A stretch of 64,000 nucleotides of DNA. Origin: a virus. Numbering within the stretch: the first letter of the stretch is position 1; every line of letters begins with the position of its first letter. This document shows, piece after piece, positions 17,670-26,607 of this stretch. The stretch spans positions 1-64,000 of IMG/VR virus record IMGVR_UViG_3300042197_003344. One strand, written 5' to 3'. The notes below the pieces were generated by a model. It made no database searches and was not told the DNA's origin. It worked only from the letters and a program-made list of their open reading frames with translations. Both the position numbers and the translations under genes were made by a program.

Positions 17670-18363
17670 ATAATTTCTTACATTCGTCCATGAAGTCTGT
17701 AGGAAAGTTTGTTTTAAAACTCTCAAATGCTAATAGTTGTATATCTTTAAAAGGTGTAGGCTGATCTACATTTATGCCAGCAGCCTTCATTTTAGGAAAT
17801 AGATCTGCTTGTCTGTCTTCGCTGATGTGACTCATGACATCACGCAGACTAATTTGTGTGTCGTTATCTTTATAACAGAAGAAGTAATTAATACTTTTTA
17901 GTTGTCCGTCTACAATAAAATAGCTGCTGGGATGTAGACTATATTTGTATATACCTAAACTTTTATGCGCGATAAAAATACGCATCATTTGTTCTCGCCA
18001 ATTAGGCAGAACACTATCGTAATCTTGTTTTATAGGATCGGCCCTTTGCCAAAAATCGTCTCCGTCGATTTTTAGGTATAACTTCCTTTCTTCGTGATTA
18101 ATTTCTAAAATCTTTGGAGCCATATCAGGATACTTCCATGCCATTTCAATTAAAAATTTTACTTCGCGATCCCATTTTTCTTGCATTAATTCAGGATCCA
18201 CGACCTGATTCTGACCTCGATGATAATCGGTATCATTATGGTACCATTGACAAAACGTTTTCTTATCTTTGCTGATAAGACTTGTATAAATTAAATTATT
18301 TCTACATAAACCCTTTCCGGGAACATTATTGTAGTAGTATTCGAATTCCGTTTTCATGCACAT
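17662..18363 (-). CDS. Degenerate kinase-fold-like protein, paralogue of 6975-7679
   Basis: 233 aa. DKKTFCQWYHN, MAPKILEINHEERKLYLKIDGDDF and LGIYKYSLHPSSYFIVDGQLKSINYFFC align by eye with the protein at 6975-7679. The last segment sits where kinases have the catalytic and metal-binding loops. The second Met (residue 3) may be the true start. Part of a two-gene minus-strand unit with the GNAT-like gene. Confidence 0.5.
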   Translation of the reverse strand: MCMKTEFEYYYNNVPGKGLCRNNLIYTSLISKDKKTFCQWYHNDTDYHRGQNQVVDPELMQEKWDREVKFLIEMAWKYPDMAPKILEINHEERKLYLKIDGDDFWQRADPIKQDYDSVLPNWREQMMRIFIAHKSLGIYKYSLHPSSYFIVDGQLKSINYFFCYKDNDTQISLRDVMSHISEDRQADLFPKMKAAGINVDQPTPFKDIQLLAFESFKTNFPTDFMDECKKLYV

Positions 18364-18384
18364 ACTTAGTAGATAAGTAGTTGT

Positions 18385-19200
18385 ATGATTAGAGGTATTG
18401 GCGGAAAGCCTTATATAAATTTAGATCCGTTTTTGGATATAAAAAGTTTCATAGATTTGCATGCAGAAATGTGTAAAGGTTTTGCTTTGGCTAGAGATTA
18501 TGCCAAAGAGGGAACTTGGATGAAACCTGGATTTGATCAAGGCAGAGGCAGTTATACATGGGATTGGAAACCAATCTATAAAGCACACGAAGAATATCTA
18601 GCATTACCTGAAGACCATCCAATAAAGATACAGGGCAAAGAAATCTATCCTACAGATTTTAAAGATTACAAACAACGTAATTTATTCACACGATATTTAA
18701 AAAGTGCTCTTGGTGCTAACGATCCATACATCTATTACTTCCTATGGAACGAAGGCGATTGGAATGAACGAAACGCCGAAAGACAAAAGACTGAAGAAAG
18801 TCGATTTTTTCCAAGTGTTGTCCGTTGGGTAGAGAATTTACAACAACAGAATATTATTGACCGTATTGGCCGTGTTATATTTTTCTTGTGCGATCATAAC
18901 GGAAAGGCTTTTGAACATAGAGACCTCGATGCTAAGAATGGTGTTTTTGAAAACGATTATTATACACCGCACAATAATGAATTTATACATATAAGATATC
19001 GAACTAAACGAGGATTTTATATATGGGATCCTGACACACAGAACAAACATTATGTAAATTCGCACTCTGCTTTTTGGAACGATCAAGATTGGCACGGCGG
19101 CGAATCTAGTTTAGAACAAGAGTACGGTCTAAGAATAGATTGTAAGTTTACTGATAGTTTTCGTCAAACTTTAGGAATCGATCATCTGGAGAGTTATTAA
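18385..19200 (+). CDS. Fe(II)/2OG oxygenase-like protein, 271 aa
   Basis: Metal-site pattern KAFEHRDLDAKNG (HxD) with a distal His in NDQDWHGGESS, separated by IHIRYRTKRGFYIWD, as in Asp/Asn-hydroxylase-like proteins. Longer than the small paralogues because of an N-terminal ~130-residue extension rich in Tyr and Trp. Its stop shares a base with the following radical SAM start. Confidence 0.7.
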   Translation: MIRGIGGKPYINLDPFLDIKSFIDLHAEMCKGFALARDYAKEGTWMKPGFDQGRGSYTWDWKPIYKAHEEYLALPEDHPIKIQGKEIYPTDFKDYKQRNLFTRYLKSALGANDPYIYYFLWNEGDWNERNAERQKTEESRFFPSVVRWVENLQQQNIIDRIGRVIFFLCDHNGKAFEHRDLDAKNGVFENDYYTPHNNEFIHIRYRTKRGFYIWDPDTQNKHYVNSHSAFWNDQDWHGGESSLEQEYGLRIDCKFTDSFRQTLGIDHLESY

Positions 19201-20360
19201 TGTCTGAATCTTATTGCCCCTTACCGTGGTTAGGATTAAATGTTTTACCCGATGGAATAATTAACCCATGCTGTCAATGGTCGGGCGAATATAAAAAGGT
19301 TGACTTGCAAAATATTAAACGATCTGATATCACTAGTATGTTTGATGAGATTAGACATGATATGATCTTGGGCAAAGAAATCAAAGGATGTTTTCAATGT
19401 AAATCAGCTGAACAAGCCGGAGCAATATCTAGAAGACAAGAAGCTTTAAAACAGTACGGGATAGTAAACACTGTAAAAACGAAGGTGTTAGATATTAATT
19501 TTGATAATGTTTGTAATTTAAAATGCAGAGGTTGTTGTAGTTCATCTAGTCATTTATGGTTCAATGATGAACTAGAAATATACGGAAAAACTTTTGCCGA
19601 TAAAAAATATCGAGAAAATTATTTGAACATCGAATACGATGATTTAGAAGTGTTAAACATTAGCGGAGGAGAACCTTTTCTGTCTAAAGAATTTAATAAT
19701 CTCTCATCGAAATTATTAGAAAAAAATATAGCAAATAATTTACAACTAATTATTTCTACCAATGGAACAATTTTACCTTCGGAAAATATTTTTAGATTAT
19801 TTAAAGAAGTAAAACAACTAAATCTTAATATCAGTATTGACGGTATTGGTTATCTTAATCAATACTTTAGAAGTGGCGCGGAATTTAATATTTGTTTAAA
19901 TACTCTAAATTATTTAAAAATTTTAAAGGAATTAAGAAAAAATAAAGTAACTAAGTTAAATGTTCATACTACTGTTTCAATTTATAACGTTAACTTGTTA
20001 GGTGAAATTAAAAGTTTTTTTGAAACTCATTTTCCTGAGTTTAGTTACAGTCATAGAATCTTATATTGGCCTGAGCAATTATGCATTCGATATATGCCGT
20101 CTGATCTAAAAAAATTAGTTAGGCCGTATGTGATTGATTTAGGCAACGATTACATCGACGTAATTAATGAATTAGATACAGACGCTGAAGATTATTTTAA
20201 TCATTTTTTGAATTTTCACCATACGCTAGATAGAATACGTTTAGAAAATTTAAGAGACGCTAACAAACTTCTTTCTGACTATATTTCTAATAAAAATACA
20301 AAAATAAACAGTAAGACATTTTTTGTCAAGCAAATGAATTTATTAAAATGCGGTATGTAG
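19200..20360 (+). CDS. Twitch-domain radical SAM protein
   Basis: 386 aa. N-terminal CPLPWLGLNVLPDGIINPCC and GCFQCKSAEQAG, core CNLKCRGCCSSSSHLW, and ISGGEPFLSKE. Fourth member of the twitch-type paralogue family in the island. Overlaps the next oxygenase by 13 bases. Confidence 0.9.
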   Translation: MSESYCPLPWLGLNVLPDGIINPCCQWSGEYKKVDLQNIKRSDITSMFDEIRHDMILGKEIKGCFQCKSAEQAGAISRRQEALKQYGIVNTVKTKVLDINFDNVCNLKCRGCCSSSSHLWFNDELEIYGKTFADKKYRENYLNIEYDDLEVLNISGGEPFLSKEFNNLSSKLLEKNIANNLQLIISTNGTILPSENIFRLFKEVKQLNLNISIDGIGYLNQYFRSGAEFNICLNTLNYLKILKELRKNKVTKLNVHTTVSIYNVNLLGEIKSFFETHFPEFSYSHRILYWPEQLCIRYMPSDLKKLVRPYVIDLGNDYIDVINELDTDAEDYFNHFLNFHHTLDRIRLENLRDANKLLSDYISNKNTKINSKTFFVKQMNLLKCGM

Positions 20361-20842
20361 GAAATTACTCTCATTGGATTGATCCATTATGGGAACATCT
20401 AATTTTATCTAAAGATGGTCAAGCCCGTCCTAGAGATTGGCCACCGTCGAGCGCCGCCGAATCTTCTGAATATTTAAAATATCAAACAGCCGGATATGAT
20501 TTAACTGCTGTTAATTGGTGGGTGTATGAAGAAAAAGATCTAAACATCAATATTGATTTGCCTTGGGATCACTCTAAAATTCATTGGTGGTTTGTAAAAA
20601 TGATGCCGGGACAATTTATGCCCGTACACACTGATCCGCATACACATTATGATAAATGTAAAAGATATTGGATCCCTTTACAAGATTATCAATTAGGTCA
20701 CATATTTCTTTATGAAGATGAAATGATAAAAAATTATAAAGCGGGAGATGTTTTTATATTTGAAAACGCAATGGCAAATCATGGGGCGGCTAATATAGGA
20801 CACTCTCCTAGAATAACTTTGTTAATAACTGAGTATTTATAA
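20348..20842 (+). CDS. Asp/Asn-hydroxylase-like oxygenase
   Basis: 164 aa. N-terminal RYVGNYSHWIDP resembles 7663 and 8289. HxD in MPVHTDPHTHY, distal His in MANHGAANIGH, and YKAGDVFIFENA between. A compact member of the paralogue family. Its end overlaps the convergent gene at 20837 by 6 bases. Confidence 0.8.
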   Translation: MRYVGNYSHWIDPLWEHLILSKDGQARPRDWPPSSAAESSEYLKYQTAGYDLTAVNWWVYEEKDLNINIDLPWDHSKIHWWFVKMMPGQFMPVHTDPHTHYDKCKRYWIPLQDYQLGHIFLYEDEMIKNYKAGDVFIFENAMANHGAANIGHSPRITLLITEYL

Positions 20843-21964
20843 ATCAGCATTTTCAGCAGGATGCCCATCGTTTGCTTTCATAGTAAAGTTAATATCGATA
20901 TTTTTAACTTTATTTTTTAAAGTATCTACTAATCTATTTTGAGAGTTTAATCTATATTCTAATGAGTATTTTGATGCTGTGCCTTCATAGCAAAAAATAT
21001 TTGATAAATTTATAAAAGTTGATAAATCTAAATTTAAATGATCTAATAGATTTAAGTCATGGAGTAGATCTGTTTTTATAAATTTGTATTCTATATTATT
21101 TTTTCTAATACAGTTTTCTTTATAATAGTCTAATGCTTTTTGATTATAATCATAAAAAATTACAATTCCTTCTTTTATTAAATCAAGATACAATGTGCCG
21201 CTTGCCGGAATTACTATTTGATTGTAGATTTTTGTTACACCAGTAGACCATTCTGTATTTTTAGTGTGGATTAGCTCATTTTTACAAAAATCTAATTTAT
21301 AATCAATATAATTTTTATGTTTGTTGAATTCCTCTTCAACTTCTGGATAATAATGTTTTTTACTATTCCTTATATTGTCATCAAAAACCAAGACGGGAAG
21401 ATCGTTTTCAAACGCCAGTTTTAAAATATTCCATCCGTGGCATTTATGATCATAGGTTTTGAGTTCATTACCTTTGGTTACTATTATCGGAGTATAATCG
21501 TCATGAAAATTATTCGAACTTCGCAACGGTTCTATCTGTATGTGAGATTCGTTGAGCATTGATTTTCCGATCTCAGGACATCCCAATGCACGATAGTATT
21601 TTAAATTAATAACATAACATTGATGGTGTAGTTCGTAGTAGGCATTATGTTTCGTTCTATCTAAAATATGGCCTGCGATAAAGAAATCTTTATCTAGTAA
21701 ATTATTGAGGGCGTTAAAAAAATTAAAACCATTTATGTATTCTGTTCCGGGACTCATTACTATAGCATAATCATATTCGTTTGCTTTTTTTAAAAGAAGA
21801 TCTTCGTCTTTGCCAATTAGTACTTTATATCCTTTAATGTAGAGGTTAGATATTGTGAAGTCTAAAATATTTTGTATTGTTTCTTTTATTTCTTTAGTTG
21901 CGTAGGATGAAATATCGTTAACAATACAAAAAACAATATTGTGTTTATTTTTTGTATTATTCAT
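20837..21964 (-). CDS. Hypothetical two-domain protein with methyltransferase-like C-terminal half
   Basis: 375 aa, not assigned to a family. The N-terminal half (DYAIVMSPGTEYINGFNFFNAL; FFIAGHILDRTKHNAYYELH) recalls a nucleotide-sugar or glycosyltransferase-like fold. The C-terminal half contains NQIVIPASGTLYLDLI, IVIFYDYNQKALDYYKEN and FIKTDLLHDL, which read like the SAM-binding strands of a class I methyltransferase. Both are eye-level inferences. Overlaps the upstream radical SAM gene by 4 bases. Confidence 0.5.
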   Translation of the reverse strand: MNNTKNKHNIVFCIVNDISSYATKEIKETIQNILDFTISNLYIKGYKVLIGKDEDLLLKKANEYDYAIVMSPGTEYINGFNFFNALNNLLDKDFFIAGHILDRTKHNAYYELHHQCYVINLKYYRALGCPEIGKSMLNESHIQIEPLRSSNNFHDDYTPIIVTKGNELKTYDHKCHGWNILKLAFENDLPVLVFDDNIRNSKKHYYPEVEEEFNKHKNYIDYKLDFCKNELIHTKNTEWSTGVTKIYNQIVIPASGTLYLDLIKEGIVIFYDYNQKALDYYKENCIRKNNIEYKFIKTDLLHDLNLLDHLNLDLSTFINLSNIFCYEGTASKYSLEYRLNSQNRLVDTLKNKVKNIDINFTMKANDGHPAENADL

Positions 21965-22971
21965 TTTCTTTGAAATTTTATTGGAAGAACGTTTTTTTCG
22001 GTTAATAATACTTCATGAATACTTGAAGGACACATCGAACATTCTTCTATTGGTTTAAATTTAGAAATAGAAAATTTTAGAGTATCGTCGTAAGAGCATG
22101 ATGTTAAATCTAAAGGCCTATATCTTATAAATTTCCCCCATTCGATATCGTTGATAGAATCATGTTTTGTAAGAAATTGTTTAAGTGTTCCTAGAGCTGC
22201 ACATTTATATAATTTTTTATCATACATAAATGTACAGTAACAGCTAGGACAATTATTAAAATATGACTTATTAATATCTTCTGAAAGAAAAGGCTTTGGG
22301 TTATTATCTTTCATATAGTAATGTTTTACGTGAATAGGTTGTTCGTGTAAAAAGATTCCGTAATTGCCGTTCCAAAATAAGATATTATCAGTTGGTTGTT
22401 TTAATTTATTTTCCTTTGCTGAATAATTTACCTCTTTATAGTTTTCAATTTCTTCCCAATAATTTTTCCAATCGTTGTCGTTTGGTCGTTTGTACATTAT
22501 TTCAGTCCAAAATAAATCACTGTTTACCTTGCTGATATTCATAGATTTGGCTAACTGGATACAAGAATCAAGGATCGACAAAGATTTTTTGTTATTTTCA
22601 AAGAGTTTGAAATGATCACTTACCATTAGTAAAACTTTGTATTTGGGTAATATTGAAGATAAAAACTCTATATTTTTTGAAATAAGTTCGCCATTTGTGG
22701 GTAAAAATATCAACGTGTCATTATCAATACTTCTAATATAATCTAATATAGATACAATTTTATCTTTATAAAGTAAAGGTTCTCCTCCTAGTAGACTAAA
22801 GATTTCAATATCAAATTTTTTTGATGCTAACAGAATACCTTCTTTGATAGATAAAATATTCGGATCAAACTCGCCCTTCCTGAAATCATCGCTTCTTGTA
22901 TCGCATTGATCACAGGCAAGCTGGCATCTGCTTCCATAAAAAATATCAAGAATTTTTATACTGGGTTTCAT
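21961..22971 (-). CDS. Radical SAM enzyme with C-terminal Cys clusters
   Basis: The start is set at ATG 22971 (MKPSIKILDIFYG) rather than the TTG at 22995; 336 aa. CxxxCxxC as CQLACDQCDTRSDDF, LLGGEPLLYK as SAM motif. Later NNCPSCYCTF, CAALG and CSMCPSS give at least six further Cys, suggesting auxiliary Fe-S clusters. Resembles 23744-24565 in motif style. Overlaps the preceding gene by 26 bases. Confidence 0.85.
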   Translation of the reverse strand: MKPSIKILDIFYGSRCQLACDQCDTRSDDFRKGEFDPNILSIKEGILLASKKFDIEIFSLLGGEPLLYKDKIVSILDYIRSIDNDTLIFLPTNGELISKNIEFLSSILPKYKVLLMVSDHFKLFENNKKSLSILDSCIQLAKSMNISKVNSDLFWTEIMYKRPNDNDWKNYWEEIENYKEVNYSAKENKLKQPTDNILFWNGNYGIFLHEQPIHVKHYYMKDNNPKPFLSEDINKSYFNNCPSCYCTFMYDKKLYKCAALGTLKQFLTKHDSINDIEWGKFIRYRPLDLTSCSYDDTLKFSISKFKPIEECSMCPSSIHEVLLTEKNVLPIKFQRK

Positions 22972-23704
22972 AAGATTTTTTATAACTTTTTGCAATTAAC
23001 TTAACGAAATCATTTAATCGTTGACCGGGTATTCCGTGAGCTATTAAATGTATTCTTGAATCATTATTAAAATTTATAACACTATGATAATTTCTTATGT
23101 TGACAATAAAAAATTTACCTTCTTTCCACGGAACACAACCGAGACCTTGTAGTGTCATGTAACAATCAGGAGGGTGTGAGATGGCCACGTTAATGGGCAC
23201 ACCAAATTCTAATGCATCAAAATTTTCCTCACCTGGAAGTTTACCGGGCATATCACTATGAGGTACGATAGCACTGTTTGATTCCAACTCCATAAAACGA
23301 ATTCGACGATAAGATTCATATGGAAAATTTTCCCAAAAAGATTTAATCATCGGTGTAAATTGTGATATTTCAGTCCAACGATACGGAACATCAATTTCGT
23401 TATTAAAACCGTATTTGGTCCAAGCTCCGGTTTTGTCAACATCTATACCGTGTATGCAACAGCTATTCCAGCCGTCATTATTTTCTTCTCTATGAGGTAC
23501 CAAATACTTATGTGCATAAGCAGCTTCATATTTCCAAGAATCGATGTCTATTTCGATATCTAATTCTAACCAACTAAAATTGCTTTTGTTTAATAACCAA
23601 TCTGCAATTTCAAAATCAGATACAATATTTTCTGGTAATTTAGGCAAAGAACTTTTATATTCTTTATTTGAATTATAAAAATCAAGAGATTGGAAACTTA
23701 TCAT
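22946..23704 (-). CDS. Asp/Asn-hydroxylase-like oxygenase, 252 aa
   Basis: HxD in SAIVPHSDMPGKLPG and distal His in VNIRNYHSVINF, followed by RIHLIAHGIPG, which carries a possible 2OG-binding Arg. GVPINVAISHPPDCYMTL lies between, as in the beta-hydroxylase group. First gene of a three-gene minus-strand operon with a radical SAM enzyme and the 375-aa protein. Confidence 0.75.
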   Translation of the reverse strand: MISFQSLDFYNSNKEYKSSLPKLPENIVSDFEIADWLLNKSNFSWLELDIEIDIDSWKYEAAYAHKYLVPHREENNDGWNSCCIHGIDVDKTGAWTKYGFNNEIDVPYRWTEISQFTPMIKSFWENFPYESYRRIRFMELESNSAIVPHSDMPGKLPGEENFDALEFGVPINVAISHPPDCYMTLQGLGCVPWKEGKFFIVNIRNYHSVINFNNDSRIHLIAHGIPGQRLNDFVKLIAKSYKKSYETQYKNS

Positions 23705-23731
23705 AATAATAATTATCCTTAAAAAAAGCAG

Positions 23732-23738
23732 TTAAATA
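23732..23738 (+). promoter_or_regulatory. Late-type box (TTAAATA)
   Basis: TTAAATA 5 bases before the ATG at 23744. The start codon has no visible Shine-Dalgarno, consistent with a very short or absent leader. Confidence 0.5.
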
Positions 23739-23743
23739 CAGTC

Positions 23744-24565
23744 ATGGCAAAATTAGTAATACCTCATATTGAATGGCATTTGGCACATTCTTGTAATTTT
23801 ACCTGCGAATCTTGCGCCCATTTTTCTAATCACGGTCATTCGGGAATAGTATCTAAAAAAACTTTAATCGAATGGTATTCGCATTGGAATCAACGGTTGC
23901 TCCCAAAAGAGATAGATCTCTTAGGCGGAGAACCTCTATTGAATAAAGAAGTATTAGACATTGTGTTAACTACTAGACAGATGTGGCCCGATAGTCAAAT
24001 TCGATTAATAACTAATGGTATACTATTGTCAAAATTTCCAGACCTTCCAAAAATATTGAAAGAAACCAACACAGTGCTGATCATATCGATGCACAGTGAT
24101 CACGAAGATTATCTACATAAAATGTCTAAAGTTTTTGATATTGTCAATGTCTGGATCAGAGAATTTGATATCGACGTAAAGACATTCGATTCGTATACTA
24201 ACTGGTCAAAATTGTATACAGGATACGGAAATAATATCGAACCGTATACTGATAATGATCCCGAACAAAGTTGGAACAACTGTATTACAGGACAAGATTG
24301 TTTTCAATTATATGAAGGTAACATTTATAAATGTTCTCCTTTAGCGTATTTAAAATTGCAAAAACAAAAATATAAATTATCTAGCAAGTGGGATCCATAT
24401 TTAAATTATGAACCGTTAAGACCTACAGCTTCAGACAATGAAGTAGAAGAATTTTTCAATAAAAAAGCTGAACGGTATTGCGGAATGTGTCCTAGTCGTC
24501 CAACAAGCTTTTTAAAAAATAATCCGCTGATATCTAGAAAATTTTATAGGATAAAGCAACAATGA
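23744..24565 (+). CDS. Radical SAM enzyme with C-terminal Cys clusters
   Basis: 273 aa. CxxxCxxC as CNFTCESCAHFSNHG, LLGGEPLLNKE, then NNCITGQDCFQLYEGNIYKC and CGMCPSRPTSF at the C-terminus. First gene of the long plus-strand operon to 32638. Its stop overlaps the aminotransferase-like start by 4 bases. Confidence 0.9.
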   Translation: MAKLVIPHIEWHLAHSCNFTCESCAHFSNHGHSGIVSKKTLIEWYSHWNQRLLPKEIDLLGGEPLLNKEVLDIVLTTRQMWPDSQIRLITNGILLSKFPDLPKILKETNTVLIISMHSDHEDYLHKMSKVFDIVNVWIREFDIDVKTFDSYTNWSKLYTGYGNNIEPYTDNDPEQSWNNCITGQDCFQLYEGNIYKCSPLAYLKLQKQKYKLSSKWDPYLNYEPLRPTASDNEVEEFFNKKAERYCGMCPSRPTSFLKNNPLISRKFYRIKQQ

Positions 24566-25422
24566 TAGATTTGCCTTATAAAAATGCAGGCCCGATTAAA
24601 GATCCCGAAGTGCTTGATTTTCTAAAACAATGTCTATCAGAAGGATTTAATTCTCTGTACGATAATCAAATACACGATAATTTTCTATCTAACTATGTGA
24701 CTTGGATAAAATCAACAAAGAATAATCAAATAATAGGTATTGACTCTTTTACTAAACTTTGTTTTTCTAACGGAACGTCGGAATCTTTTGACAAGTTTTA
24801 CATAAAAAATAAAAATAGAAGATTTAGATGTTTTAAAGCAGAATATATCTATCATAGATTAGCCTGGAGAAATTGTTGGCCGGACTGGCAATACATAGAG
24901 GATTCATCGCTATCAGAAAATGATGCTGTTGTAATAAGTCTTCCTTTTTCGGATACAGGTAATGAACATCGTGATATGAAAATTGTTTTAGATCAATGCG
25001 ATAGATTAGGAATACCTGTTTTAATTGACTGTGCTTATTTTGGAGCCTGTAGTAATGTGATTTTTGATTTTGATCACCCCTGTATTACTGATATAGTTTT
25101 TAGCTTATCAAAAACTTTTCCAGTCGCTCATCTTAGAATAGGAATGAGAATGACAAGAACAGATGATGATGATACCTTATTTGTGCATAATAAGATAGGG
25201 TATGTTTCGAGACTGTCGTCTTTTATTGGTAATCAATTAGTCACAAGATTTGATTCTGACTATATCTATAACAAATATCAAATCAAGCAGATTGATCTTT
25301 GTAACAATCTTTCTATAACACCTAGTAAATGTGTTTTGTTTGGTATTGGAGATAACTCTTGGATTCAATATAATAGGGGAGGAATAACAAATAGATTATG
25401 TTTAAATTCATATCTCATTTGA
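24562..25422 (+). CDS. PLP-dependent aminotransferase-like protein, shortened
   Basis: 286 aa. IPVLIDCAYFGACSN matches the strand bearing the cofactor-contacting Asp/Tyr of fold-type I aminotransferases. DIVFSLSKTFPVAHLRIGMR matches the SxSK(x)F Schiff-base lysine region with the following Arg. It is ~80-100 residues shorter than usual because the C-terminal small domain is missing, so it may be a minimal or specialised enzyme. Confidence 0.75.
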   Translation: MIDLPYKNAGPIKDPEVLDFLKQCLSEGFNSLYDNQIHDNFLSNYVTWIKSTKNNQIIGIDSFTKLCFSNGTSESFDKFYIKNKNRRFRCFKAEYIYHRLAWRNCWPDWQYIEDSSLSENDAVVISLPFSDTGNEHRDMKIVLDQCDRLGIPVLIDCAYFGACSNVIFDFDHPCITDIVFSLSKTFPVAHLRIGMRMTRTDDDDTLFVHNKIGYVSRLSSFIGNQLVTRFDSDYIYNKYQIKQIDLCNNLSITPSKCVLFGIGDNSWIQYNRGGITNRLCLNSYLI

Positions 25423-25434
25423 GATTTTTATATT

Positions 25435-26607
25435 ATGAAAAAAGGTAAAATTATAAATTTTGAATTACTATGGGATACACAAGATGATCCATGGCCGATT
25501 AACCTTAAATTAATATCAGAGGACATGAGAAAAGCCGCTGAGGAAGGATATAATTTAATTGTCGGAATTATGTTAGTTGAAGGAATACGACCAATAGACG
25601 AACCCGGTTTTCTTACATTCATGAATTCTTTAGAATCTTTGGGAAAAAAGATAGGAATCGAAGAAATAATATTGGTTACAGGGTCTTCTGAAAAATTTAA
25701 AAATATCAATGTTCCTTACAAGTTGTATCACGTAAATTGTAATTTAATTATTGCTTACAATAGCTATAAAAACTTGTTATCAGATCTTCCGTTCTATAAT
25801 TCGATTAATAAACAATTTTTATTTCTTACAGGCATAGCTACTCGTCCAAACAGAGTAGGATTATTAAGCAAATTTTATGATAATAAATTGTTAGAAAATT
25901 CAGTTTGGTCATTCTTTTATCCTGCTACAGATGGTGACAGACAGTGGTGTAGAAATTATCTTTCTCATTATGATGATTCGGAATATGAAAAATTTATTAC
26001 AGATTGTCAGAGGTCGGTTGATGATAGATATACTGAATACAATAAATTTCAAAGAGATGATTTTCAAAATCAAACTGATATAAATTGGATAGACATACGG
26101 CACACAGAATTTTGTAAAAATGAAACTTTTATCGATCCTGAAATATTTAGAGATACAGCTTTTAGCATAATAAGCGAAAGCACAAATTATTGGAATGAAA
26201 ATTTTGATTTTGTCACAGAAAAAACTTGGAGAACAATAATTCATAGACATCCTTTTATATTCGCAGGTCATCCAGATCAATTTATGTATTTGAAAAATTT
26301 AGGACTTAAAACTTTCGAAGACTATATGAAAATAAAGGATTATTGTTACATCAAAGATGAAAATACAAGATTAGATGCTATTGTAGAAAATACCAAAGAT
26401 TTTTTAATTAACCATAAAAAATATTCGGAAAACATACAGAAAGATGTTCAACATAACTTTTCTTTATTTTTAAGTCTAGCAAATGAAGAATTAAAAAATC
26501 TCAAAACACTAATGTCAAGTTACGGTGTTGATGTGCAAGATGTTGAACATTATTTTGATTGCACAGGATTTGATCATTTAATAAGGATTCCGAATGAGCA
26601 AAGGTAA
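25435..26607 (+). CDS. Island protein family A, copy 1 (possible glycosyltransferase)
   Basis: 390 aa, paralogous along its length to the next gene. Shared blocks are GKIINFELLW, EEGYNLIVGIMLVEG, ATRPNRVGLLSKFYD, WCRNYLSHYDD, and FVTEKTWRTIIHRHPFIFAGHP followed by LKTFEDYMKI. The FVTEKTWR block resembles the nucleotide-sugar-binding end of some GT-B glycosyltransferases (family 10-like), which is only a suggestion. Function not proven. Confidence 0.7.
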   Translation: MKKGKIINFELLWDTQDDPWPINLKLISEDMRKAAEEGYNLIVGIMLVEGIRPIDEPGFLTFMNSLESLGKKIGIEEIILVTGSSEKFKNINVPYKLYHVNCNLIIAYNSYKNLLSDLPFYNSINKQFLFLTGIATRPNRVGLLSKFYDNKLLENSVWSFFYPATDGDRQWCRNYLSHYDDSEYEKFITDCQRSVDDRYTEYNKFQRDDFQNQTDINWIDIRHTEFCKNETFIDPEIFRDTAFSIISESTNYWNENFDFVTEKTWRTIIHRHPFIFAGHPDQFMYLKNLGLKTFEDYMKIKDYCYIKDENTRLDAIVENTKDFLINHKKYSENIQKDVQHNFSLFLSLANEELKNLKTLMSSYGVDVQDVEHYFDCTGFDHLIRIPNEQR

